Origin: Paenibacillus antri
GTDB lineage: Bacteria > Bacillota > Bacilli > Paenibacillales > YIM-B00363
Direction: 5' to 3'
Assembly (NCBI RefSeq): GCF_005765165.1
Contig: NZ_VCIW01000017.1
Location: 111,530 to 175,529, forward strand
DNA length: 64,000 bases
Shown here one piece after another: positions 9,996 to 18,667 of this stretch. Every line of letters starts with the position of its first letter. Position 1 is the stretch's first letter. The notes under the pieces were generated by a model. That model did not search any database and had not been told where the DNA came from. It saw only the letters and a program-made list of their open reading frames with translations. The position numbers and the translations under genes were made by a program.

Positions 9996-10874
9996 TTACC
10001 CCTTTAAAGCCCCAATCATAACGCCCTTCGTAAAATACTTTTGCAAGAAGGGGTACAGCAGGAAGATCGGTAGATTCGCCACAACGATAATGGCAAACTT
10101 GACGGTTTCCTCGTCCATGATCGTTTGCGCATGCGCATGGTCTGAGGCATTGATCATCTCTTCCATCTGCCCTTGAATTAAGATTTCGCGCATAAACAGC
10201 TGCAGCGGATACTGCTCTCGATCCGTTAAATAGATGAGCGCATTGAAATACGCGTTCCAATGACCTACCGCGTAGAATAACACCATGACCGCCAAAATCG
10301 GCAATGAGAGCGGCAAGACGATCCTGAGGAGCGTTCGAATATCGGAGCTTCCGTCGATCGCGGCCGCTTCCAATATTTCGCCGGGAATACTGGTTTGAAA
10401 ATAAGTTCTCATGATGAGAATGTTGTATACGGAAACGGCGCTTGGAATGATAAGAGCCCACATCGTGTTGGTCATGCCAAGGTCGCGCACGACCATATAT
10501 GTCGGAATCAATCCCCCGCTGAAAAACATCGTAAACACGATCAAAGCCATAATGAGATTTCGTCCGTAGAAGCTTCGCTGGGACAACGGGTAGGCCGCCA
10601 TCATCGTCATCACAACGTTAATGGCCGTACCGACGACCGTATAGAGAATCGTGTTCGCATAACCCGTGAGTAAGTCCCTATTACCGAATACCTTCTCGTA
10701 ACCGGTGAAGCTGACGTTTACCGGCCAAAGCCACATGTTCCCCGACAGAACGGCGGCGGGATCGCTAATCGAAGCGCTGAGCACGAATACCAACGGATAA
10801 ATGACGACGGCGCTTATGAATACCAGCAAGGCGCCGTTCACGATATCGAACGGATGAATGTTGCGCGATAGCAT
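9996..10874 (-). CDS. Carbohydrate ABC transporter permease (LplC/YtcP type)
   Basis: A 292-residue inner-membrane permease with six predicted membrane segments (the first VNGALLVFISAVVIYPLVFV). The EAA loop that contacts the ATPase reads EAAAIDGSSDIRTLLRIVLP. The C terminus FTKGVMIGALKG is typical of the LplC/YtcP subgroup. It is encoded between the partner permease and the binding protein, with a 13-base gap to the former. No ATPase is encoded nearby, so it is expected to share an MsmX-like one. Confidence 0.9.
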   Translation of the reverse strand: MLSRNIHPFDIVNGALLVFISAVVIYPLVFVLSASISDPAAVLSGNMWLWPVNVSFTGYEKVFGNRDLLTGYANTILYTVVGTAINVVMTMMAAYPLSQRSFYGRNLIMALIVFTMFFSGGLIPTYMVVRDLGMTNTMWALIIPSAVSVYNILIMRTYFQTSIPGEILEAAAIDGSSDIRTLLRIVLPLSLPILAVMVLFYAVGHWNAYFNALIYLTDREQYPLQLFMREILIQGQMEEMINASDHAHAQTIMDEETVKFAIIVVANLPIFLLYPFLQKYFTKGVMIGALKG

Positions 10875-10887
10875 ATCCTCTTCCCCT

Positions 10888-11811
10888 TTACCACAAACTT
10901 GTCTGATTCAGTCTTCGAGCCATCCGGTTCACCATGACGAGCAGCATAAAATTCACGACGGAATTAAACAGTCCGACGGCCGAGGCGAAGCTGTACTGCG
11001 AACCGAGGATCCCGCTGCGGTACACGTAGGTCGAAATGACGTCGGAGGCTTCCATATTCAACGAATTTTGCATCAGAAACACCTTCTCGAACCCGACGCC
11101 CATGACCGATCCGACATTCAGGATTAACAAGATAACGATCGTGGGACGAATGCCCGGCAAGTTAATGTGCCAGATGCGCCGAAGCCGCGACGCCCCGTCC
11201 ACGCGAGCCGCTTCGTGCAGCTGCGGGTCGATGCCCGAGAGCGCCGCCAAATAAATAATGGAGCTCCATCCCATCTGCTGCCAAACACCGGAAAATACAT
11301 AGATGCTCTTGAACCAATCCGGCTCCGTCATAAAATAGGTCGGCTGACCTCCGAACGCTTCGATCGCTTGGTTGACGATCCCCGTCGTCGGGGACAAAAA
11401 GATGACGACCATGCCAACCAATACGACGGTGGATAAAAAGTGAGGCGCATAAGTAACGGTTTGTACGAACCTTCGGAACGGACTGCTTCGCACCTCGTTG
11501 ATCATTAATGCCAATACAATCGGGATCGGAAACCCGACCGCCAGCTCATAGAGGCTTATACCGATCGTATTTTTCAGCAGCCTCCAGAAGAAAAAGCTGT
11601 CGAAAAACCGTTCGAAATGTTTCCAACCGACCCAAGGACTGCCCCATATTCCCTTCGTGCCGATGAAATCTTTGAATGCGATTTGAACGCCGTACATCGG
11701 AAGATAATGAAAAATTAGAAAATATACGAGTACGGGGGCGATTAATAGATAGAGCTGCCAATGCCGCTTGACGGCGATATACAACTTTCTCGTCCTCAAC
11801 GAGTGCTCCAT
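10888..11811 (-). CDS. Carbohydrate ABC transporter permease (LplB/YteP type)
   Basis: A 307-residue permease. HWQLYLLIAPVLVYFLIFHY is the first membrane span, followed by PMYGVQIAFKDFIGTKGIWG, a hallmark of LplB/YteP proteins. The EAA loop is EAARVDGASRLRRIWHINLP. The C terminus ends LNQTSLW, typical of the subgroup. The start ATG lies eight bases past the LacI stop codon, and the ribosome binding site TAGGAGG begins with that stop codon, so the two genes are coupled. Confidence 0.9.
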   Translation of the reverse strand: MEHSLRTRKLYIAVKRHWQLYLLIAPVLVYFLIFHYLPMYGVQIAFKDFIGTKGIWGSPWVGWKHFERFFDSFFFWRLLKNTIGISLYELAVGFPIPIVLALMINEVRSSPFRRFVQTVTYAPHFLSTVVLVGMVVIFLSPTTGIVNQAIEAFGGQPTYFMTEPDWFKSIYVFSGVWQQMGWSSIIYLAALSGIDPQLHEAARVDGASRLRRIWHINLPGIRPTIVILLILNVGSVMGVGFEKVFLMQNSLNMEASDVISTYVYRSGILGSQYSFASAVGLFNSVVNFMLLVMVNRMARRLNQTSLW

Positions 11812-11820
11812 GGTTTCCTC

Positions 11821-12855
11821 CTATGCAAAATGTTCGTGTTTGGCGCAGCTGCCTCGAATGACGAATTCGGTGGGCAAATAGCTGGTCAACGGCAGCGGGA
11901 TTTTCCCTTCCATCCGTTGGGTCAGCAGCTTCACGGCAATCCGCCCCATTTCTTCCTTATGTACTCGAACCGTCGTCAGACCCGGATTCATGTATTGGGA
12001 CATTTCGATATCGTCGAAAGACACCACCGACATATCTTCGGGAATGGACAGTCCGAATTCTTGAATCGCTTTGTAGGCGCCGTACGTCATCTTATCGCTT
12101 GCGACGAAAAGCGCCGTCGGCCTGTCGTTCATTCGCAGGACATCCACCATCGCTTCATAACTCTGCGCCGTATCGAAGCCGCCGTCCCGGATCCACTCGT
12201 GGATCAAGGGAATCGAGTTTGCGCCGAGCGCCTCCTTGTACCCTAGGTAACGCGCTTCCTGCTCGAGAGGGGCGCCTACCCTGGAGCTTCCGCCGATAAA
12301 GGCGATTTTTTGGTGACCGAGTTGAAGCAAATATTGAACTGCTTGTCTGGCGGCGCCGCGAAAATCGACCGTCACGCCATCGATTCCCGGCTCCTCTAGA
12401 CCTCCCACGCAGAATAGCCACGGAGCCTGCTTCGACAGCGTTTTTATGATCGAGGACTTCAACGGACCGACGCAGATGACTCCTACATGCTGTTTATCGA
12501 TGTCCGCGAACGGGTCGGACTTGAAGAAATCCTCGACTTCGACGGTAAAATCCAACGCCAATCCCTTCGTCATCAGCTCGCTTTCGATTCCGTAGATTAT
12601 TTCTGAAAAATAAGGATCTTGATATTTCGCCTTCGCCTGATGTAAGACGAGTCCAACCCTGATCTCCGATGCTTTCTCGCCGCTTTCGTCCGGCAGTTGC
12701 AGCTTGTGATAGCCCAGTTCTTTCGCGATTTGGATGATCCGCATACGAGTTTGATCGTGAACCGGTGCGATCCCATGATTCCCGCTCAGCGCCCGCGAGA
12801 CGGAGGATATGGAAACGTTCGCCCGATCGGCGATCTCTTTCAACGTAATTTTCAT
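11821..12855 (-). CDS. LacI-family transcriptional regulator
   Basis: About 344 residues. The N-terminal helix-turn-helix and hinge read MKITLKEIADRANVSISSVS, then RALSGNHGI. A periplasmic-binding-protein-like sensor domain follows (VGLVLHQAKAKYQDPYFSEI, RPTALFVASDKMTYGAYKA, EDMSVVSFDDIEMSQYMNPG, and the usual LTTVRVHKEEMGRIAVKLL). I chose ATG 12855 over a TTG 18 bases upstream because it gives the usual MKxTLKEIA start. As first gene of the sugar-transport operon it very likely represses the operon until the imported sugar binds. A palindrome upstream (12918-12929) is a candidate operator. Confidence 0.88.
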   Translation of the reverse strand: MKITLKEIADRANVSISSVSRALSGNHGIAPVHDQTRMRIIQIAKELGYHKLQLPDESGEKASEIRVGLVLHQAKAKYQDPYFSEIIYGIESELMTKGLALDFTVEVEDFFKSDPFADIDKQHVGVICVGPLKSSIIKTLSKQAPWLFCVGGLEEPGIDGVTVDFRGAARQAVQYLLQLGHQKIAFIGGSSRVGAPLEQEARYLGYKEALGANSIPLIHEWIRDGGFDTAQSYEAMVDVLRMNDRPTALFVASDKMTYGAYKAIQEFGLSIPEDMSVVSFDDIEMSQYMNPGLTTVRVHKEEMGRIAVKLLTQRMEGKIPLPLTSYLPTEFVIRGSCAKHEHFA

Positions 12856-12917
12856 GACAACACCCGACTTCAATTAGATATCGAACCGCAGCCCGTTACG
12901 CCTGAAAAAAATGCAAA

Positions 12918-12929
12918 AAATTGCAATTT
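12918..12929. promoter_or_regulatory. Candidate operator of the LacI-type regulator
   Basis: AAATTGCAATTT is a perfect 12-base palindrome 63 bases upstream of the regulator start. It lacks the central CG of classical LacI-family sites, so the assignment rests on symmetry and position only. Confidence 0.35.
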
Positions 12930-13037
12930 CCGCTTCGTTTTTTTCAATTTCTTGCTTTTAGTTTAGTCGTGTAGTGTTAAGCCCAGGTCAAATCTATATG
13001 TAGAATTGGTAAAGATAGATTTGCTCCTCATTCCATG

Positions 13038-13072
13038 CAAAAAAAAAGCACCGGCTCGTTATGCCGGTGCTT
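13038..13072 (-). terminator. Terminator of the DUF2975/XRE pair
   Basis: AAGCACCGGC (13046-13055) pairs with GCCGGTGCTT (13063-13072). On the minus strand a run of nine T follows. Confidence 0.85.
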
Positions 13073-13105
13073 CGACTTCGTCTATTCGAACTTCAAGCGA
13101 TCTCG

Positions 13106-13315
13106 TTATTCGTCGCTTTTGTATTCAAGAATATCTCCGGGTTGACAATCTAACGCCTTGCAAATCGCCTCTAGCGTCGATAATCGAACCGCTTTCGCCT
13201 TTCCGTTTTTCAATATGGAGAGGTTGGCCATCGTGATTCCGACTCTCTCCGAAAGCTCCGTTACGCTCATTTTTCTTTTCGCCAACATCACGTCGATATT
13301 GATTATAATGGCCAT
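13106..13315 (-). CDS. XRE-family regulator, YozG-like
   Basis: A 69-residue single helix-turn-helix protein: MSVTELSERVGITMANLSIL is the turn and recognition helix, and LSTLEAICKALDCQPGDILE closes the domain. The start is the ATG at 13315, whose AGGTGA ribosome binding site overlaps the stop codon of the preceding membrane-protein gene. The same pairing of a DUF2975 membrane protein with a short XRE regulator occurs in Bacillus (YoaS/YozG); the physiological signal is unknown. Confidence 0.85.
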   Translation of the reverse strand: MAIIINIDVMLAKRKMSVTELSERVGITMANLSILKNGKAKAVRLSTLEAICKALDCQPGDILEYKSDE

Positions 13316-13325
13316 GTCATTCACC

Positions 13326-13808
13326 TCAGACCGTCAATTCGTTTTCTGTTTTTATATCGATAGCTTCTTTCAAGAGCTTTTGGAGAACAGCGGCAAAGAC
13401 GGCAATGACCATGGAGGCGAAAATCAATACCATTCCGATGACGATAATTCCCGGGGCATCGTCTCTCTCCGCTATGAGGTAGAAGAGCGGCAAGCCTACA
13501 ACATATAAGCCGCTGATCGCGATCGCGCAGTATTTAATAGACTTTAAAGCTCGTACCGATAAATCCGAGAACGCTTTGTTCTTGTCGATATAGCTGAGCA
13601 GTTTAAAAGCTTGATACAGAGCAAAGTAAAACGGGATTGCCGCTGCATACATATCGAGGAAAACGAGATATTTGATCGCCGTAAAATCCGGATACAATTC
13701 GGCTGCGTAACTCGCAATCTGCGGCACCAAAAATATGCACAAAGCAAGGACCGGGATTCCGATAAGGATGACTGCCGCCTTTAAAAAGAGTGTTGTTCCT
13801 TGTTTCAT
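13326..13808 (-). CDS. DUF2975 integral membrane protein, YoaS-like
   Basis: About 160 residues with four predicted membrane helices (AAVILIGIPVLALCIFLVP, the stretch around YLVFLDMYAAAIPFYFALYQ, IKYCAIAISGLYVVGLPLFY, and IVIGMVLIFASMVIAVFAAV). The short charged loop IDKNKAFSDLSVRALKSIK between helices two and three is the family signature. I chose ATG 13808 because GAGGGG lies seven bases upstream, whereas longer starts lack a site. It is co-transcribed with the XRE gene, which may act on its own promoter. Confidence 0.8.
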   Translation of the reverse strand: MKQGTTLFLKAAVILIGIPVLALCIFLVPQIASYAAELYPDFTAIKYLVFLDMYAAAIPFYFALYQAFKLLSYIDKNKAFSDLSVRALKSIKYCAIAISGLYVVGLPLFYLIAERDDAPGIIVIGMVLIFASMVIAVFAAVLQKLLKEAIDIKTENELTV

Positions 13809-13964
13809 AAAAAGCCCCTCGCTTAATTTAAAATGTAAAATGACTCTAACACAATTCATATCGTTTTGCAATAAATCATTGCCGATATTGAATATAATTT
13901 TGCTGTTGCAAAGATACTGAATGTTGCAGAGATACTAAATTAGCGTATTCGCCCGCCCCACGAC

Positions 13965-14002
13965 AAAGACGGCTCTTCGGTCGATCACGAAGAGCCGTCT
14001 TT
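13965..14002 (-). terminator. Terminator of the RND efflux operon
   Basis: Perfect 15-bp stem AAAGACGGCTCTTCG / CGAAGAGCCGTCTTT with an 8-base loop, 18 bases past the RND pump stop codon. The same CGGCTCTTCG core recurs in the hairpin after fabH (56279-56316). Confidence 0.75.
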
Positions 14003-14019
14003 ATTTACTTCCTTTGCGC

Positions 14020-17000
14020 TTATCCTTGCACGGGAACTTCCGTCGCCGCCGGCGTTTCCTTCCGCCGGAACACCCGCTTCACTCGATTCGCGAACCGATC
14101 CGCATACACGTACATGACCGGTACGAGCAGCAGCGTAATGAGCGTGGAGAACGAGAGACCGAAGATGACGACGATCGCCATCGGAGCTTGCATTTCGGCG
14201 CCCTCCCCAATGCCCAGGGCCAGCGGCACGAGACCGAGCACGGTCGTGAGCGTCGTCATCAGGATGGCACGAACGCGGCTCGGCGCCGCTTCGACGATCG
14301 CCTCTTCAAGCGACATCCCCCTGCCGCGCAGCGTATTCGTATAATCCACGAGCACAATCGCGTTGTTGACGACGATGCCGGCGAGAATGATTACGCCGAT
14401 GAGCGCCGTGATTCCGAGCGGCGTATTCGTGACGAACAAGCCGACCAGAATGCCGATCAGCGTCGGCGGCATGGCGAACATGATGACGAACGGGAACAGC
14501 AACGACTCGAACTGTACGGCCATTACGATGTAGACCAGCACGATCGAGAACGCGAGCGCGAGCCCGAGATCCGTGAACGACTCCATCATATCCTGCGACT
14601 GCCCGCCGGTCGAATACGTATAGCCGTCCGGGAAGTTCATGCCCGCCAGCGCCGCCTGCACGTCGGCCGAGACGGAGCCCAAGTCGCGGCCGACGACGTC
14701 GCTCGTCACGTTCACTTGCCGCTGTTGGTTTTCGCGTTGAATCATGGCCGGCCCCTGCACCTGATTGAGCTCGGCGACCGTCGACAGCGGCACCGTCTGC
14801 CCGGAAGGCGTCGTCAGCTTGAGCGACGTCAGCGCCGCCAGATCGGAGCGTTGCTCCTCCGGCAGGATGACCTTCACGTTGAATTCGTCGCCGCCCTCTC
14901 GGTACTGCGTCGCCGTCTGCCCTTCCATCGATAACTGAATCTCGCCGACGATTTGTTGATACGTAAGCCCGTAGAATGCGGCCGCCTTTCGATCGACGAC
15001 GATATTCAGCTCCGCGTTGCCCTCCGAAGCCGATTTTTCGGGGTTGAAGACGCCTTGCACGCCGGAGATCGTCCAGATCACCTGGTCGGCCAGATCGTTC
15101 AACACTTGCTGATCCTGACCGTTGATCGCGATTTGAATGGGGCTCCCGCCGGCCAGCCCGCTTTCCAGCTCGGATACGGTAATTTCCGCGCCCGCGATGT
15201 CCGCGGCTTCCGCGGCGATCGCCTGGACGACGTCCGTCGTCGCGATCTCGCGCTCTGACGCGCCGACCAGGACGATCGTATAGCTCGCCGTATTGCTGCT
15301 GCCCCCTCCGAAGCCGCCTCCGCTTCCGACCGTGTAGTACGCGGTCTCGATAATATCCTCGTAAGGCTTCAGTAGACCGCTGACCTGCTCCGTAATCGGC
15401 AACATCTCTTCCAGCTTCGTGCCGCTCGGCGCTTCCACCGTAATTTGCATCTGGCCTTGGTCGGCACCTGGAATAAATTCCATTCCGATGAACGGAACAA
15501 GCGACAAGCTGCCGACAAGCGCCGCGAACGTCGCCAGCAGCGTCGTCTTCTTGAAACGCAGTACCCCTTTCAGCAGCCCCTTATAACCCGACAGCATCTT
15601 GTCGAACGCGCGGTCGAACCACACGAGACGCTGCTTCTTCGCCTTGCCCCCCAGCGGAGAAATCAATTGGGAGGATAGCATCGGGATTAATGTGATCGCC
15701 GCGATGAGCGACGCGACGAGCGAGAAAGAAACCGTCAGCGCCATCGGCAGGAATAAGTCCGAAGCGAGACCCTCGACGAAGACGATCGGCAGGAAGACGA
15801 CGACCGTCGTAACGGTCGACGCGATGACCGCGCCGCCGAGCTCGGAGGCGCCCTTCATCGCCGCCTCCTTCATCGGCAGCCCCTTCTCGCGATAACTAAA
15901 GATGTTCTCGAGGATGACGATCGCGCTATCCACCATCATGCCGACCCCGAGCGCAAGGCCGCCCATGGAAATGATGTTCAGCGTCTGCCCCGTAAAATAC
16001 ATCAGCGTAAACGTGGAAATGACGGCGATCGGAATCGATAAGCCGATAACGAGCGTCGACCTTGCGCTGCGCAAAAATAAGAGGAGAATAAGCACCGCGA
16101 GCGCGCCGCCGCTGATCATATTGCTTACGACGCTATTAATCGACTGCCGAATGATCGTAGACGTATCCGCGATCGTCTCCAGCTTTACGCCCGTCGGCAG
16201 GTCCTCCTTCAATTCCTCCAACGCCGCGCGTACTTCCTCCGCCACGCTCACCGTGTTTGCGTCGGATTGCTTCTGGACGGAGAGAACCAGCGCTTCGTTG
16301 CCGTTCACGTACGAGAGCGACGTCACCTCCGCGAAGGTATCGTTCACCTCGGCCACGTCCGATACGGTAATTCGCCCGCCGGTCGGCAGATGAATGAGCG
16401 TATCGCCGATCTCGGCGACCGAAGCGAACTCGCCCTTGACGCTGAGCTGCAGATCGCCGACGCCCTTGTCGACCGTGCCGACCGGAGACGACAGGTTCTC
16501 CGTTCGCAACGCCTGCACGATCTGCGACGCGGACACCCCATAACGAGATAGCTTGGCCTTATCGAGCTCGACCAAAATTTCCCGTGTCTTCCCGCCCTGC
16601 ACCGACACCGAGGCGACGCCGTCCTGCCGTTCCAAATACGGCACCACGACATCCTCGGCGAGCGCTTGAAGCCGAACCGCCTCCATGCCGGACATTCCCA
16701 TCGTAATGACCGGGATTTGCTGCGGGTCGAAGCGGAGCACCGTGGGCTCGTTCGCGTTGTCGGGCAGGAACCCCTTCACTTGATCTACCTTCTCCCGCAC
16801 CTCCATCAGAGCGTTATCCAGATTCGTGCCCGTCTTGAACTGCAGAATGATCAATGAAGAGCTCGGCTGCGACTGCGACATCAACGAATCGATACCTTGC
16901 AGCGAGCTGAGCGACGATTCCAGCGGCTCCGTAATCAGCTTCTCGATTTCCTCCGGCGCGGCCCCCTGGTACGAGGTCGCCACCGCGGCGATCGGCAAGT

Positions 17001-17121
17001 CGATCTTCGGAAATAAATCGATCGCGAGGCTTCGCAGACTGACGCCGCCGAGCGCCAAGACCGCGATCACGATCATTAAGACCCCGATCGGCCGCTTGAC
17101 CGAAAACTCAACGATTTTCAA
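14020..17121 (-). CDS. RND-family efflux pump permease (AcrB/SwrC type)
   Basis: A 1,033-residue proton-driven exporter of the HAE1 family as found in Gram-positive bacteria (SwrC/YerP group). The N terminus FSVKRPIGVLMIVIAVLALG is the first membrane helix, followed by large extracytoplasmic loops; helices 2-6 follow AVLILLLFLRSARSTLVIGL. Family landmarks include SIPIAVISTFTLMYFTGQTL, ALGVGMMVDSAIVILENIF (with paired acidic residues in the proton path) and GVIILAGIVVNNAIVLVDYT in the second half. It starts at a TTG overlapping the adaptor stop codon, with GGAGGAGG 8 bases upstream. Likely substrates are lipopeptides, surfactants or drugs (family inference). Confidence 0.9.
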   Translation of the reverse strand: MKIVEFSVKRPIGVLMIVIAVLALGGVSLRSLAIDLFPKIDLPIAAVATSYQGAAPEEIEKLITEPLESSLSSLQGIDSLMSQSQPSSSLIILQFKTGTNLDNALMEVREKVDQVKGFLPDNANEPTVLRFDPQQIPVITMGMSGMEAVRLQALAEDVVVPYLERQDGVASVSVQGGKTREILVELDKAKLSRYGVSASQIVQALRTENLSSPVGTVDKGVGDLQLSVKGEFASVAEIGDTLIHLPTGGRITVSDVAEVNDTFAEVTSLSYVNGNEALVLSVQKQSDANTVSVAEEVRAALEELKEDLPTGVKLETIADTSTIIRQSINSVVSNMISGGALAVLILLLFLRSARSTLVIGLSIPIAVISTFTLMYFTGQTLNIISMGGLALGVGMMVDSAIVILENIFSYREKGLPMKEAAMKGASELGGAVIASTVTTVVVFLPIVFVEGLASDLFLPMALTVSFSLVASLIAAITLIPMLSSQLISPLGGKAKKQRLVWFDRAFDKMLSGYKGLLKGVLRFKKTTLLATFAALVGSLSLVPFIGMEFIPGADQGQMQITVEAPSGTKLEEMLPITEQVSGLLKPYEDIIETAYYTVGSGGGFGGGSSNTASYTIVLVGASEREIATTDVVQAIAAEAADIAGAEITVSELESGLAGGSPIQIAINGQDQQVLNDLADQVIWTISGVQGVFNPEKSASEGNAELNIVVDRKAAAFYGLTYQQIVGEIQLSMEGQTATQYREGGDEFNVKVILPEEQRSDLAALTSLKLTTPSGQTVPLSTVAELNQVQGPAMIQRENQQRQVNVTSDVVGRDLGSVSADVQAALAGMNFPDGYTYSTGGQSQDMMESFTDLGLALAFSIVLVYIVMAVQFESLLFPFVIMFAMPPTLIGILVGLFVTNTPLGITALIGVIILAGIVVNNAIVLVDYTNTLRGRGMSLEEAIVEAAPSRVRAILMTTLTTVLGLVPLALGIGEGAEMQAPMAIVVIFGLSFSTLITLLLVPVMYVYADRFANRVKRVFRRKETPAATEVPVQG

Positions 17122-18155
17122 TTCGCCGCCTCCTCCACGATGTTGACCGAGTTGCCGTCGCTAAGCGTGAATTGGCCTTTCGTCACGACGTCGTCATTCT
17201 CCGCGAGTTCCCCTTCGACCGCGCTGAGGTCGGATTGCGTCTGCAGCACCGTCACCGTCGTCTCCACGGCGCGTCCGTCCTTCACGAGGAAGACGTACGC
17301 GCTTCCGCCCTTCTCCACGATCGCCGACGTCGGTACCAGCGTCGCATCGCCGACGAGCTCGTTCTCAAGCAGAAACTTGGCCAGCATCCCCGGTTTGATG
17401 TTTTCTTCCGGATTCGGCAGCTCCGCTTCCAGCGTGTAGAAGCCCGACCCGTCCGCCACGGACGACAAATACGTTATCTTCGCCGTCGACGTCGTGCCGA
17501 GATCGGCCAACTCTATCTCCGCCTCCGTCTTGCCCAGAAGCGCCAGCATCTGATTCGTGCTAACGCTCGCGACGATCCGGATCGGGTCCAAAGCGACGAT
17601 GCGCGCGAACGGCGAAGACTGGCCGACCAGTTCGCCGGGCTCTACTCCGACATCAACGACCTTCCCGTCGATCGGCGCTTCGATCACGGCGTTCTTCGCG
17701 TTCAACTGCGCGAGCTCGACGCGGAGCTGCGCCTGCCGCACGCTCGTCTTCGCTTGATCCAGCTGCGGCTGCGGCGCTCCGGAATTATGGAGTTCCTTAT
17801 ACTGATTTTGCGCTTGTTCCAATGCTAGGCGTTCCATCTCCAGCTGAATGCTCAGGTTTTTGCTGTCCAATCGCCCGAGCACGTCCCCTCTTCGAACGAG
17901 CTGATCCTTGACGACCGCGAGCTCGGAGAGCTCGCCGCTCATCTTCGGAATGACGTTCACGTCCGCGCTGGGAAGCGCCGAACCGATTAATTCACTTCGC
18001 AGCGTCAATGCGCCCTTCACGACTTTCGTAACCTGAACGGGAGTCACCTTCTCCTTGGCTTGCTCGGCGACGGGCTCTTGCATGCTGCAACCCGCAACTG
18101 CGGCGGAGACGACGCAAGCGGCCACGACCAACGTAACGGCTCTTGCAGATTTCAC
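17118..18155 (-). CDS. RND efflux adaptor lipoprotein (membrane fusion protein)
   Basis: About 345 residues. A lipoprotein signal ends at AVAGC. The order is then beta-barrel and lipoyl halves around a short helical hairpin: IPKMSGELSELAVVKDQLVR, LEMERLALEQAQNQYKELHN, and VIEAPIDGKVVDVGVEPGEL, with NIKPGMLAKFLLE near the end. In Gram-positive bacteria the adaptor bridges pump and cell wall rather than an outer membrane channel. I prefer the GTG at 18155 (AAGGAG 11 bases upstream) to the GTG at 18167, which touches its ribosome binding site. Twin inverted repeats lie upstream. Confidence 0.85.
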   Translation of the reverse strand: MKSARAVTLVVAACVVSAAVAGCSMQEPVAEQAKEKVTPVQVTKVVKGALTLRSELIGSALPSADVNVIPKMSGELSELAVVKDQLVRRGDVLGRLDSKNLSIQLEMERLALEQAQNQYKELHNSGAPQPQLDQAKTSVRQAQLRVELAQLNAKNAVIEAPIDGKVVDVGVEPGELVGQSSPFARIVALDPIRIVASVSTNQMLALLGKTEAEIELADLGTTSTAKITYLSSVADGSGFYTLEAELPNPEENIKPGMLAKFLLENELVGDATLVPTSAIVEKGGSAYVFLVKDGRAVETTVTVLQTQSDLSAVEGELAENDDVVTKGQFTLSDGNSVNIVEEAAN

Positions 18156-18191
18156 GGTTTCGTACACTCCTTCAATATTTCTCTATGAAAA

Positions 18192-18205
18192 TGACTCATC
18201 GGTCA
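18192..18205. promoter_or_regulatory. Inverted-repeat operator, proximal copy, RND operon
   Basis: TGACTCATCGGTCA (TGAC-N6-GTCA) lies just downstream of a TTATAG -10-like element and 37 bases before the adaptor start. A near-identical copy is at 18271-18284. TetR-type repressors of efflux operons use such sites; no regulator gene is in this window. Confidence 0.5.
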
Positions 18206-18270
18206 CAACTATAACCTACATATACGCAAAAGGAAACCTCCAGTTTCATCATTTTTCGCGCGGCTTGGGA

Positions 18271-18284
18271 TGACTCGTTGGTCA
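18271..18284. promoter_or_regulatory. Inverted-repeat operator, distal copy, RND operon
   Basis: TGACTCGTTGGTCA matches the proximal copy at 12 of 14 positions, 79 bases away. The rest of the gene-free stretch 18285-18667 shows only a terminator (18488-18524). Confidence 0.5.
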
Positions 18285-18487
18285 ATGCCGACGATTCGCC
18301 GGAATATCCCACTCGGTGCGGCGCGGCCGCATCAGTAGCAGCACTTTGCGCTTCATCCCAATGGGTTCGCTCGAACTTCCCGGCCGCACGCGGTCGGGTG
18401 CCGTTGGCGCCGTGCGCGGACGGAGAAGAAGAGCGGGGGGCAGTTTATAAATAATTGATAACCCCTTCCTACCTGGGGTTAATCCTG

Positions 18488-18524
18488 TAAAAAAATAACG
18501 TCCGGCGAACCCATCGCCAGACGC
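18488..18524 (-). terminator. Terminator downstream of the DUF2974 gene
   Basis: GTCTGGCGA and TCGCCGGAC form a stem with one mismatch, followed on the minus strand by TTATTTTTTT. It lies 140 bases past the DUF2974 stop codon. Confidence 0.65.
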
Positions 18525-18667
18525 TGCATATGCCTTTTACTATTTCATAAAAACCTCTCGTTCGGTTGGAGTATGAGCGGCCATTGGAGTCCTGCGGAAA
18601 TGCCCCTCATAATGCGAAGGATTGGAAAAGGGGAGCCCCCTTCTGTAACGGTTGCCCTTGAGGTTCG

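Noticed and set aside
14014..14934. Long open frame on the + strand opposite the RND pump gene
   Set aside because: It mirrors the codon phase of the pump gene, is full of arginine and histidine, has no ribosome binding site and matches no family; a GC-bias artefact.
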